From positions 3,727,230 through 3,791,229 of the forward strand of contig NC_086247.1 of NCBI RefSeq assembly GCF_021018805.1: a DNA stretch of 64,000 nt, read 5' to 3'. Positions 1 through 10,930 of the stretch are shown here, piece by piece. Origin of the DNA: Prinia subflava. Taxonomy: Eukaryota; Chordata; Aves; Passeriformes; Cisticolidae. Position 1 is the stretch's first letter, and the number at the start of each line of letters is the position of its first letter. A model generated the notes under the pieces. It did no database searches. It saw only the letters and a program-made list of their open reading frames with translations, and was not told the DNA's origin. A program made the translations under genes and the position numbers.

Positions 1-1004
1 TTAATCCCTATTACTTGCGCGTGACGGTCCCAATTGAAAACCACCAGGGCAAATGCCTCTGTCGCCCACGATCAGATGCAATGCTGAGCCTCAGCTCACC
101 CTGTAAATCTCACCCTGAGCAGGGGAAATCTGGGCAGCCCTGGAAAAAGGAGGCAGAAATGCCCACCACCTTCCTGTTGTAGCCTTTGCCAGCACACGTG
201 AGGGCAGAAGCCTCCCTTTGGCAGAAACCTCTTTACTAAGAAAATTTCCATCTCCTTTGTGCAGAGATATCTCTGCTAACCCCTTTTAGAAGGAAAATCC
301 CCATCTTCCCCCCATCCTTTCTTACAAGCACACATGGCAACCTAGCAATGCAGTTGAGCAGCTACTTTAATAATCTATTTCAGAGCATTTTCCCTTACCC
401 TGCTCAAGCCTCCTTCCCCATGTCTCCAGTGTGCTGAGATAAAACAGACACAGAGCCATTTCTTCCCTCCCTGTAGAGCCTAAAGGTGCCAAAAGCACCC
501 TAAAATCTTTCTTCCCCCATTTTGAAGCAGAAGGAAAAGGCCAAGGAAGGAATTGCACATGAAACACCTCTCACAGCACGTTCTCCCCGAGGCAGAGCAA
601 GCACAACAGAGGAGGCTGCTGAACACAGCAATAAATCCCACCAGGCGCACGTAACACAGCTCTGCTCCCCCTCAAGTGCATCATGCCCTTGGGATGATAT
701 GATTCTCACAGGTATGCAGGCTGTCCTGGCCCTACATCCCCTTTCAGAGGGGGAAGACCGAATCCTGCACTCCAGTTTGTCAGAAGGGCTGCAGGATTTT
801 GGCAGTCCATGTTTTAAGCAGCTAGAGACAAGTAAAGGGGGATGTTTAGCAGGCAGGTGCTCACCACGTTCAGGGAAACCTCACCCATTAAGGAGATGTG
901 AATCTGGATGCCTAAAATCAGGAACATCCAAATCCCCAAGCCCTTTTTAAAATGGGAGACAAAAATTCCTCTTGGGAGTAACATTTAAAGTGCACATTTT
1001 TTGG

Positions 1005-1148
1005 ACTTCAAGTCCAGGTTGGATGGAGCTTTGAACAACCTGGTCTAGTGGAAGATGTTCCTGCCATGGCAGGGGACTGAGACCTTTAGGATGATCTCTA
1101 AGGTTTCTTGCAACCCAAGCCATGCTGTGGTTTGATGATTCTGTGATT
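1005..1148 (+). repeat. CR1 LINE fragment, 3' end
   Basis: Plus-strand tail of a 5'-truncated CR1. It runs from 'GGTTGGATGGAGCTTTGAAC' through 'CCTGCCATGGCAGGGG' to a terminal 'GATGATTCTGTGAT'. No reverse transcriptase coding remains. Confidence 0.9.
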
Positions 1149-2003
1149 TCCCTTTCCCCCCTGGGCTGTTATAGCAGGTTGCTATGAATGTCCAGTCACC
1201 AGGTTTAGGAGGTGAAACTACTTTCACCTAAAAGTACGTGTTAGTGAACATCCCATGACATCTATGGTAAAATCTACAGCCCCTTCTGAGGAATGTCTGC
1301 TACTTCTTAGCCAGCTCATCTGTAAATGCTGTAAGGACCCTTCCTGCACTCTGCTTTGCCTCTCAGCTATTTTTCATCCTTGCATTTTAATTTGTTGCTT
1401 TTAGCTGTACATTTTTGCAGATCACAAATAGCTGAGCAAATCCTACTGATGGCTTAACAGAGAAACACTTCCCATCCAGTAAATCCCAGAGAGACACAGG
1501 AGAGTCCAGCTGAGCATGACAAAGTCCAGAGACAGAAGTAGTTGTGCTGAGGTGAAGCATGAATCAGGGGAAGAGAAAAGTGAAGCCCAGAGCCAGAGCA
1601 AAGGATCAGTAAAGCTGTGGGGGTCAGATGGGATTAGGCTGAGCTGGCTGTGACAACCAAAGAAATGATGTCACCCATCAAGATGACACTAACCAGGGAT
1701 GCTGCTGTTCAGTCTCAGCATGATATTTACTGGGATTGATACACCATTAGTATATAGACACAGAAGAACTGAATTCTTTATTAACTCTTACACACAATCC
1801 ATAAAAGATGTGCACCTCATCTATCACAGCCTGAAAAGCACCATTATCACATAACAGAAAGGATGGCTTCTTTCACGTTGAAGCAAAAAAGATTTACTGT
1901 CAAATGTCCCCTCCTCTTTGTGGCTCCAGCCACCCTCTCTACAAATACCTGCCAAAAAGATGAGGCTCTGGGAAATGCTCTTAAGGCTAAAAATGTAGGA
2001 TAT

Positions 2004-2024
2004 GTGTGGTGGTGGTGTGGTGGT
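2004..2024. repeat. Short GTG/GGT simple repeat
   Basis: An imperfect GTGGTGGTG run of about 21 bases. It is too short to be more than background low complexity. Confidence 0.6.
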
Positions 2025-2699
2025 CCAGCAGACAGCTTCCCATCCTTGAATGCACTGAATTTGTCATTCTGTCTATGGCACACCCTGGAGAGCTGGATTT
2101 GGGCCACGTTGGGGGACTGCCCCATTGTGAGGCTATCACAAGTAGTCTCTGGCCTCATGGATGAGGGCAGACATGCCTGTGAAGGTTTGCCAAAATTTTG
2201 TTTCATTCGGAGCTACCAACAGCTACAAAGACCTCCATCAGAGTAGGTTGTTTGCTGCAGGTAAGCATTAGCAAGGTGAAATGGCACTGAGCTCTGAGCA
2301 CACTGACCACACAGAGACAGCACAGGCATTTGTAACCCACCAGGGTCCTCTCAGAGGGGTGAACTGAGAAGGATGCAGTAAAGTGGGTACCTGGGCACAG
2401 CAGGACAGGGCACTGAGACTGCCTCAGCAGAAAAATCAGCTTCTTGCATGACGTGAAGGAGGTTGCTGTCACTTAAGTGCAGAGGACAGGAGATTACTGG
2501 AGGTCACATACCTCCACCACACAGAGTCATTAGTGTGCAGCCAGCCTCTCCTCTCAATGGGATGTATGGTCACCCTCTTGCTGGTCTGGCCATGCTCCAG
2601 AGCAGAGTAAAGTGAACAGGCAGAGCACACCTTTTCCTGCATCCATCACAGTATAACTGGTCATTACACATCTCAACAGAGAGGCATTATTAGGCTTAT

Positions 2700-2985
2700 C
2701 AGAATCACAAAAACACAGAATAGTTGGAAGGGACCTTAAAGATCACTTAGTTACAATCCTGCTGCCATGGCAGGGACATGTCCCATTATCCCAGGTTGCT
2801 CCAAGACCCATCCAACCTGGCCTTGAACACTTCCAGGGGTGGAGCATCCACAGCTTCTCTAGGCAACCTGGTCCAGACTCTCCTCACCTTCACAGTGAAG
2901 AATTTCCTCCCCATAGCTAATCTAAATCTCTCCTAGTTTAAAACCATTCCCTCTTGTCCTGTCAGTATTCTCCTTGTTCAAAAAG
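2700..2985 (-). repeat. CR1 LINE fragment, 3' end
   Basis: The minus-strand tail starts at an AGAATCACA-type terminus and passes through 'TTGGAAGGGACCTTAAAGAT', 'CCATCCAACCTGGCCTTGAA' and the 'CCCTCTTGTCCTGTC' block before truncation. Confidence 0.92.
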
Positions 2986-2987
2986 TA

Positions 2988-3035
2988 CAGAATTATAGAG
3001 CAGCTCAGGTTGGAATGGACCTTAAGTGAGACATT
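2988..3035 (-). repeat. Short CR1 3' remnant
   Basis: Directly after the previous copy, 'AGAATTATAGAG' and 'CAGGTTGGAATGGACCTTA' restart the CR1 3' end in the same orientation. This is a second, very short insertion or a duplicated end. Confidence 0.65.
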
Positions 3036-6000
3036 CAGCCAGGTGCAATTTCACCTTTATCCCCAAAGCCATTTTCTGGCAGGATGGAGAGGGAAAGCTG
3101 AGTTGTCATGCTGGGTTTCACCTGCTTGGCATTCACAGAGCTGCAGTTCCCCGGCAGCCAGGCTGGCTCCTTTTGCCTGGGTTGAATATGCCAAGCAATA
3201 CATCTCTGTGAAAAATCCAGGCTGCCAAGCTGTGTTATGCTGTCTCCAGCTACCAATTATGTGGATAAATTGATTGTAGTTAGAGTGATAAAGTAGCACA
3301 ACAAATACACTTCCAGGAAGCAGGCATTTTTCACACACCAACTTTGAGGCTTCCCGCTGCTTTGATAAAACACACAGAAAATTGTCTGCAGGCAGTGGTG
3401 GCATTAGAGACACAGGCTTGTGGAGGCTGAGGCAAACCAGCAAGAGGTTTAAAATACACCAATTACTCCACATTTGTGTACTATTGTGCAAGGTAGGTTG
3501 TTCAGATACTTTTTGAAGGGGCCACCATAAAGCTTATTCCAACCAGCAGCCGCCTCAGAGGATACCCAGGACTGAAATAGCAAGGGGCAGATGTCAGGAA
3601 TCAGAGTCACTGGCAGGAGAGGGAAAGGAAGAGGAGTCGTGCTGCCTCTGTCCCCTGCCTAGATTAGATCTGTCTCATACCAGGGCTGTCCTTCTCCCAC
3701 TCACAACAGTATCAAGTTCACCCAGAGAATCAGAGCTGCTAAGATGCTGGCATTAACGATTCACAACTGTATTATTCTTTGTGAGCAGCTTACCTAAGGA
3801 AGTATAAGATTATTTTAAACACTGATTTATTAATACACCCAGAATGGCTCAAGCCACTCGTTCTTGCCCAAGGGAGTTCAGCAGTGGAGCTCAGCATCTT
3901 GACTCACAGTATTGGGACTGATATATGACTAGCTATGATCAGATGGCATATCTAAAAATACAGAGCCTGTGGTTTATTTTTCTTGGAAAATGGAAAGACA
4001 CCCAAAGAAGCAGAGCCCAGTTTAGCATCACAGCAGGCTGGATTTTTGCTTTAAAGAAGCCAGCAGAAATTGCCCAGAAGAAAGTGCCATCTTAGACAGT
4101 TACAGCCATGGGATTAACCTGTGGCTCCAGCACACTGGGGGGAACCTCTGGCTGCTGCTGTGGCTCTAACTCTGAATTACACAGGACAAGGATGTTGATT
4201 GCACATCCCTGCCCTAGGAGACACAAGCAATAGGATTCCTCTTACCCAAAGGAAGCCTCTGCACTGAGACCATGACAAACTGGGCTGGTCATCTGGCCCA
4301 GACTGGTGTTAATGAACTAAACCGTGCGAAATGAACCCACCTTGCACCATTCCCAGGGAAGCTGCCACAGACATCTCCACAGCTGTTATCAGGTTTGCCT
4401 TCTGTTGTCTCTTCTGTGGATTAAACAAGCCCAATTCTGCTGCTGTACCCTGTTGGGTCACATTTGCTGGCCCTGAGGTCATTCCAACTGGTTTGGTTTG
4501 AATGTTTTCCAAGGCAGAAACATATCCCCCTTTCATTAGTCAATTTAACAGTATTTATTACATGTAATAGTTCTTTTCTAGAAAATAATCCCTCCAGGTG
4601 ACATGAAAGGCACATCTAACAGCACCTTGCAGCACTCCCAACGTAACAAAGACCGAAGCTACCAGTACCAAGATGAAGTTATGGAAAGGAATGATTCAGC
4701 AGTGACAGGTTAAGCTTTTGCTCCTGATAAAAATTTTGCTTTGAGACCTTAAACATAAACTGGAGTAGGGCCTTGGTCTTCCCTCCATCATGCCATCCAC
4801 TCCCCACACCTCAGTGGGTTCAAGACCCCACCAGCAGGGACAATTTGCTGCTGTCTATAATAACATCCCAGACAGAGAAAATATCTCCTTGGATTTCTGA
4901 ACAGTCGTGTTTCCACCTGTCTCAGGTCTCAGCAGGTTTTCTCTGCTCCAGGTGGGAGACAAAAGGGTCCATGACCTCATAGCAAAACATTCCACCACCA
5001 CCACAAACAGTACTAGCTGGATTCTGCTGCCCAGCATCCTGTTCCATTTGTTTTTCAGGGAAAACTGATTATTTTGGCATTGCAGTTTCCAGTAAATCAC
5101 ACATGTCACTTCCTCCTTCCCTTCCTGAAAATTTCCCAGAGCACTTCTGCCCATTGTGGTTAGAAGGATGGTTTCAACCATAAGGAAACTGAGGCACCTT
5201 CCCAGTTGTTTTGCCCCCAATGAGGCACCTCACACAGAACTTGCTGCAAGGACAGGATTTGTAATTCTCAACAGCTGAGAACACAAAGGAACACACCCCC
5301 TCCAAAATAAAAGGAGAAAAACCCCCTCTTCCAAAGGGAGCAGTTTTAGGAATCACTTGTAGGCAAGCAGCAGGGTGGTTGTTGGGGTACTTTTCTTCCC
5401 AAATGGGGCCCTTTTTTTTTCTTCCCATTCCTACAGGGCTTTTCATCACTGTGGCATTTCCTATGATAATCCCCCAGATTTATGCTGCCCTGTTCCAGAT
5501 CAGAGCATTGCTGAGCTCTCTGCACGTCTAACAAAAGACAGTCCTGCCTTGAGCCCTTCCAAATCTCCCCAAACCACACAAACAAAAGGAATGGGAGAGG
5601 AGGATTAACAAGTTTGCAGAGAGTGAGCAGGGAGAGGATATCTTTCTCTAAAGCCTTTTTTTATGTTTGTGGGTCCAAGTACCAGATTTTCTGTGTTGCA
5701 GGTGTCCCTCCTCCTGAGCTAGGTTTCTCAGATAGCAAAAAAACCCCAAAAGTTGAACAGATGGCCCTGGGAACTTCCTACTGCCTCTTGCCAAGTTTGT
5801 GGTCACAGCTAAATCAGAGCAGGTGGAGATACCAGAGTGGGTCCCTAAGTTCCCTGCCACTTCCTTGCCATGAGTTTTCAAATGTTCCTCTGGCCTCTGC
5901 ATCCTTGCAGGGCACAGCACATCTTGAGTTCAAGGTTTTCTGGCTCAGCCCTGCCACACTGCGCTTCCCACTGCCACAAACACTGGAGCAGACTGCTGAG

Positions 6001-8403
6001 AGCTCTCTGGGGGCTCTTCAACCATCCAGGACCAACAATCCTGCCAATTCCTGCTCTGCAGCCTTCAAACCAGAGCTGGGCAAGAGCCACTCCACCCAGC
6101 ACTGACCTCCCAGGGCACGGTGCCCAAGTAATGCCAAAGCCCAAAGCTTGTGTAGCTTTTCCCTTCAAGCATCAGTGTCCCTGTGAGCCCAGTGACAAAC
6201 AAAACCAACAGGAAATACTTTGCTGGGAATGGGGAGAGTTCTGCAGTGAGGTTATGACACTGGACATTGAGTTCTTGGCAATTAGTTTCTGAATCTTTGA
6301 AAAAAATAGCCAAAAAAAAGAAGTACAAGAGGTGACTGGCCAAACCTGGACTGGGGGGCCAGAAAAGTCCCAGTGGGACCCTGTAAAGGATCCCAGTGAG
6401 GTTTGGATCAGTAGGAGCAGCTGAGACATGGCATGCTTTGTTGGGTGGCCAAAGAGTCCAGGTGACTCACTTTGCTGCTGCCTTGAACTGAGGAACTTTC
6501 TCAGAACCCTCACAGTTGTGAGACCTGTAGTAAACTGGGCAGACTGGGATGGAGAGAGGGATCCTGGCTCACCCTCACAGGGTGCACTTATAACAGATGA
6601 GGGACTTGATACCCCTTGCCATGCAAGAACTGGAGATAGGTAGGACCAATGTGCTCCAAAGCAGTCACTCAGGAAAGACCTCAGGGTTGCCCAGAGGAGC
6701 AGCTCTTTGTGCACTGCAGATATCTTCATTTTTCTTTCTGTTCAACGCATCCATCAGCAAAAGTGCCATGGCCTGGAGAGAAAAACAGAGGGGGAGCCAG
6801 TGGTCAGCAGAGCCTTCCCAAATATGCAGCAGGCAGGCAGGAAAGCAGCTCCTACACATTTCCTCCCCCGTGCCTGACTCACCCACCAGGAGCCACGGCC
6901 ATCATTTTAGGGCATCTCTTGTCTTTGTCCCTTATCAAGCAGATGAATTGCAGCTGGATCCCATCAGCAGAGGCCTCATATGACAAGCATCTCTTCTCCC
7001 TCCTTGCACAAATACACAGAGGAGAGCCTGTTCAGAGGCAGGAATATAAAATTATGGTGGCCTCTGGCCCTTGCAGTCCTCTGAGGACAGCAAGTGAGAG
7101 CCCAGCGAAATTATATCGAAATACTAGGATCATAGGTATTTTCTGAGCTGGGAAATACCTGTGATCCTGAGCAGTTGGCAGAGGACACAGACTGTGCCCT
7201 GCAGAGCTGCTGACGTCAGCTGGGTACAGCTGCTTCTAGACCCTGCTGAGATGCCATCAAGAGAGCCAGCTGGACCATCTTTTGTGGCTCTCCACAGTCT
7301 CTGTTGCCCATGCTGACAGTCAGGTAAAAAGCCCTGGGGGTTTTGAATGTCACTGGGGGAACAATCCAAGTCCTCCTTCTCCAGGGGTAAGTAGTTCACA
7401 TTTCTTTGTCTATTTGGTGTTTCTATGCCAGCATTTCAGGAAAGGGACAAAGGTCATCCCTTGAAACAGATTGTGCCTAAGAATAGAGAGAGCTCTGATC
7501 TTTTTTTCCAGTCCTTCCAGCTACACCTTTTGGCATAACCAGCATGAATGTTTCAGGGTTCAGATCCCAAAGCAGTCCCAGGATCTCCCAGATGTCCCAG
7601 CATGGCACACTTGGATCACCAAAAGAACAGCAAAGAATGACCTCTCAATAGCCCAGCAGGTGAAGCCACATGTTGCTGTCTTTAGCTCTACATGAGCAAG
7701 TGCCATAAGCTAAAAGCCAGGCTGGAGACAGATGCCAGCCTCAATCTGCAAAGCTCTTTCAACTGGACTTCCCTTAGATTCTACCAAAATCACCAGAAAA
7801 ACCCTGAATCTGCTTTCAGGATCTGCCCATTTGCCATCTATCACTTCCACACGGTACCAGCTCAGGAGCCACCAAACAGGAGTGTGTTACCACACTGCTC
7901 TCCAAGGGAACACACATGTCACTTCTTTATGATAAGAAAGTGTGCTGGGGTTTAAGAACACCTGACCTAGGTGGAAAGTTCCTACATATTTGGGGAGAGC
8001 CCTGTTGCCCACATATTTCCTCCTAAATCAATGATGACTCCTAGAGGGTGGTCCAGTGCAGAAATTTCTCCACCTCTGGCCCATCTGTGAGAACCTACAT
8101 GGTTCTCTGGGTCAGTTCTGATTCACAGCATCCCATAATAGCCTTGGAGACAGTGGACAATCAAGATTTTAGGGCTCATGGGCAGTGCATACCATAGGGA
8201 TATACATGAATGTTTTCCAGCATATTTTAAGGCCTGAGGATCTGCTAGGGTAGATTTACCAGAAGGAAGAGTAGTTAGAGAAGGTAAAATGGATGTAAAC
8301 TCTCCTCTATGCCATTAGCTTTATCTGCCACGGCTCACCAGGTGAGCTCACATTGTTGCCTCTCCATCAAGCCAGCTGCTAAAAAGAGATTTTCTAGACA
8401 GGA

Positions 8404-8465
8404 CAGTGAAGATCTCATCATTCAGTGAAGATCTCATCATTCAGTGAAGATCTCATCATTCAGTG
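8404..8465. repeat. 19-base perfect tandem repeat, three copies plus a partial
   Basis: The unit CAGTGAAGATCTCATCATT occurs without mismatch at 8404-8422, 8423-8441 and 8442-8460, followed by the first five bases of a fourth copy. Perfect identity in otherwise unique DNA suggests recent expansion and likely length polymorphism. Confidence 0.95.
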
Positions 8466-8639
8466 TCTTCCATGTAGTGAGGATCCCACTCTTTGGTGAG
8501 CTCCTCACAGTCATGACCGTGGGTAAAGGCTCTTCAGTTTTCTGAACTCTGTTATGTCCATGTCCAACACCTTCTTGGGTAAGAATACTCCTTCACTGCT
8601 GAAGAAAATAATTAATTTGTGAGGATCTGTTCAATATAA

Positions 8640-8830
8640 CAAAGCCTAAATTCAGCTTCCAAAAAAACCACAGGCATGTTCGGACACTGGATTTGGGTCC
8701 CTGCAGGGCTGGTCAACAGAGACACCTTGAAAATTGATCTGGCCGTGTGCCTTGAGCCCATCTCAGCTCTGTTGAAGTTCATTATGCAGTGCCCAATCTC
8801 AATCTCTTCTCCCACAGCAGGGGATCAAAG
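8640..8830 (-). repeat. Unidentified dispersed repeat, copy 1
   Basis: Its right part resembles 10770-10930. The shared blocks, read on the plus strand, are 'CAGAGAnnnCTTGAAA', 'CTGGCCGTGTG', 'TTGAnCCCA', 'TTCATnATGC' and 'CAATCTCAATCTCTTCTC'-like, in the same order and at similar spacing. Read on the minus strand, the CCCA block becomes GGGCTCAAGGC. I do not recognise the family. The orientation given is the one in which a tRNA-like promoter could be read. Confidence 0.55.
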
Positions 8831-9785
8831 GATGCTCATTTTTCCTTTTTGAATAGGACTGGAAGAGTACACCCTTCTGACAAAAACAGGACACATCCCC
8901 CCAGAGAAATCAGAGATATCAGCTTTCTCTCTACCTTCCTCAAGAGCTGTCTGGCCTCCTGCTTTTCTGCACTGGGCCACAGAAGACTTTTAACCAGAGC
9001 CCTATTCTACATGGCAAGGTTAAGGGATTGCTAGGAATCACAATGGACTAGTAGCATCCTTCCCTGACATAATGATTAGTCCTTCTAGGTGCTGATTTTG
9101 ACTGAGCCAATACCTTCTTCCACCTACAGTCTCACTCCGAGATTTAATACTGTTGTATATTCAATGAACAAGCTTGAAAATTTTCCACTTACTAAAGCTT
9201 TACTCTTTTTTTCCCCTGCTTTTCTCGCTCCCTCTGAGAGGGTGATAAATGATTGAAAATCAAGAGATGATAGAAACTCTTCATTTATCAGCTATGGTTG
9301 CAACTCCTCCTGAAGCTGAGTGTGGGAACAGGGTCTGGGACAAAACATGGCCCTGAGCCCGGATGTGCCTTCTCCACCTTAACAGCAGCATCTGCTTCCC
9401 AATATGGCATGTTCTGCGCTATCTCAGGCACAACTTGAAACTTTGCAGCTGTTGCCACTCAGAGTCTTGCTCTAAATCCAGCAAGGAGGGAGAGGCTGGG
9501 ATAGTGGGGGAGTGCAGGGCACTGATTATCCCTTGCACAGGGATGGGAATGCAGCTCTCATGAATCATGTGGAAGCATAAAATCAAACCAGTCCTCACAT
9601 AGGAAGGACCAGACAGTCCAAGAGAAGGACAACAGAGTGTAGGTACCAATAGCTCATCCTGGAGAAAAGTCTTCTCTTTCTTACGGTCTCACATTTGTAA
9701 CTCCAGAGAGCCATTCCCTAAATATAAAAATTTTGTTGACAGACTGCAGGAAACATAAGCATTTGCCACCATAGGCATTGAGAAT

Positions 9786-9990
9786 GATAAAATCATAGAA
9801 TTCTAGAATGGTCTGGGTTGGAAAAGACATTAAAGACCATCTAGTTCCAACCCTCTGCCATGGCAGAGACACTTTCCACTAGTTCAGGTTGCTCCAAGCC
9901 CCATCCAACCTGGCCTTGAACACTTCCAGGGATGCACCAGCCACAGCTTCTCTGGAAAACCTGTCCCGGTGCCTCAAGAGGGTCCAAGTT
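9786..9990 (-). repeat. CR1 LINE fragment, 3' end
   Basis: Starts at 'AAATCATAGAATTCTAGAA'. It continues with 'GGTTGGAAAAGACATTAAAG', 'CCTCTGCCATGGCAG' and 'CCAACCTGGCCTTGAACAC', and truncates after the 'CACAGCTTCTCTGG' block. Confidence 0.93.
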
Positions 9991-10764
9991 CACCCACTCT
10001 GCCCAACATTAGACCATGGGTTGGTTTCTTGTCTTTGTTCTTACCCCTGCTGAACTTTCAGGATGAAGGGATCTGAAGGCAAGATATCACCTAGACAGGG
10101 CTCATGTAGACTTTCCAATCACACTTGTTTTCCAAGCATAAGGAAGTGAGAAACAAATGAAAGTTCAGGCATGTGCCTGAGCTAGAGGGCAGTTGTGGAA
10201 AGCTGGATGACGGGATCAGGGGGCTCATAAAGCAAAGGAGGATGTTCCTGAAACTGGGGGAACAATCTGCTCCTCAGTGTGAGGAAACCCAAAATAGAAA
10301 ATCAATAAAATAACCAGGATCAGTTCAGTATTCCTGGGAAAGATCCAAGGGTGAAAAAGTAATTCCAGAAAATGAGGTCAACCTTCTCTAATAACCATAG
10401 CTACTGTTTGTGCTCCAGTGAGACATGCATGTGTGGAGTTTACCTCTCCTCTATTTATGGATTTGGCCTCTTGACCTGGAATTCAATGCCTCTCAGTTGA
10501 TCCTGTCGTGTTGTGACAGGCCATATCCTGAGTGTTTATTGCATTGGCACCACTGTTGTCTTTATCTGAAATGTGATGCAGGCCAGGGCTGATACTAAAA
10601 TCCAGCATCCTTCCTCTCTTTATTTCTACACAACTAAATTTGACGTAAGCTCTTGCTTTTTTTCCGCCTTTTCTCCCAGACAAAATCTCCAAAGCTACTG
10701 AAAACCTCCTGGGGACAACATCTGTGCAAACCCCAAAAAAGTACCAGTTTGGTACTCAATTTAG

Positions 10765-10930
10765 AGCAAGAAATGGGACTTGAGATGGAACATGAGGGAT
10801 TTTGAGTCATTAGTACATCAATCAGCAGAGATGTCTTGAAAGCGGCTCTGGCCGTGTGATTTGAACCCAATTCAATAATGGGATAATTCATCATGCTTTG
10901 TCCAATGTCAGTCTCTTCTCATGTAGCCAA
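10765..10930 (-). repeat. Unidentified dispersed repeat, copy 2
   Basis: Partner of the copy at 8640-8830, with the same order of conserved blocks. On the minus strand it contains GGGTTCAAATC, which fits the tRNA-type B box (GGTTCRANYCC) well. A weak A-box-like TGGACAAAGCATG lies about 35 bases earlier. This would suit an old tRNA-derived SINE, but two copies and one decent box are thin evidence. Confidence 0.5.

Larger units (their letters stand above)
1149..9785. other. Non-coding region left of GPR20, mostly unique
   Basis: Apart from the CR1 pieces at 2.70-3.04 kb, the 19-base triplication and repeat copy 1, I see only unique DNA and open frames of chance length. The longest are about 185 codons on the minus strand near 6.2-6.7 kb and 163 codons on the plus strand near 5.6-6.1 kb. 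Neither has recognisable domains. A perfect 14-base palindrome lies at 4556-4569. Human gene order would put PTP4A3 on the minus strand to the left, but no PTP4A3 phosphatase motif (HCVAGLGR type) was found. Confidence 0.5.

Noticed and set aside
6172..6729. 185-codon minus-strand frame
   Set aside because: No domain or transmembrane pattern. It overlaps plus-strand frames of similar length, as expected by chance over 64 kb.
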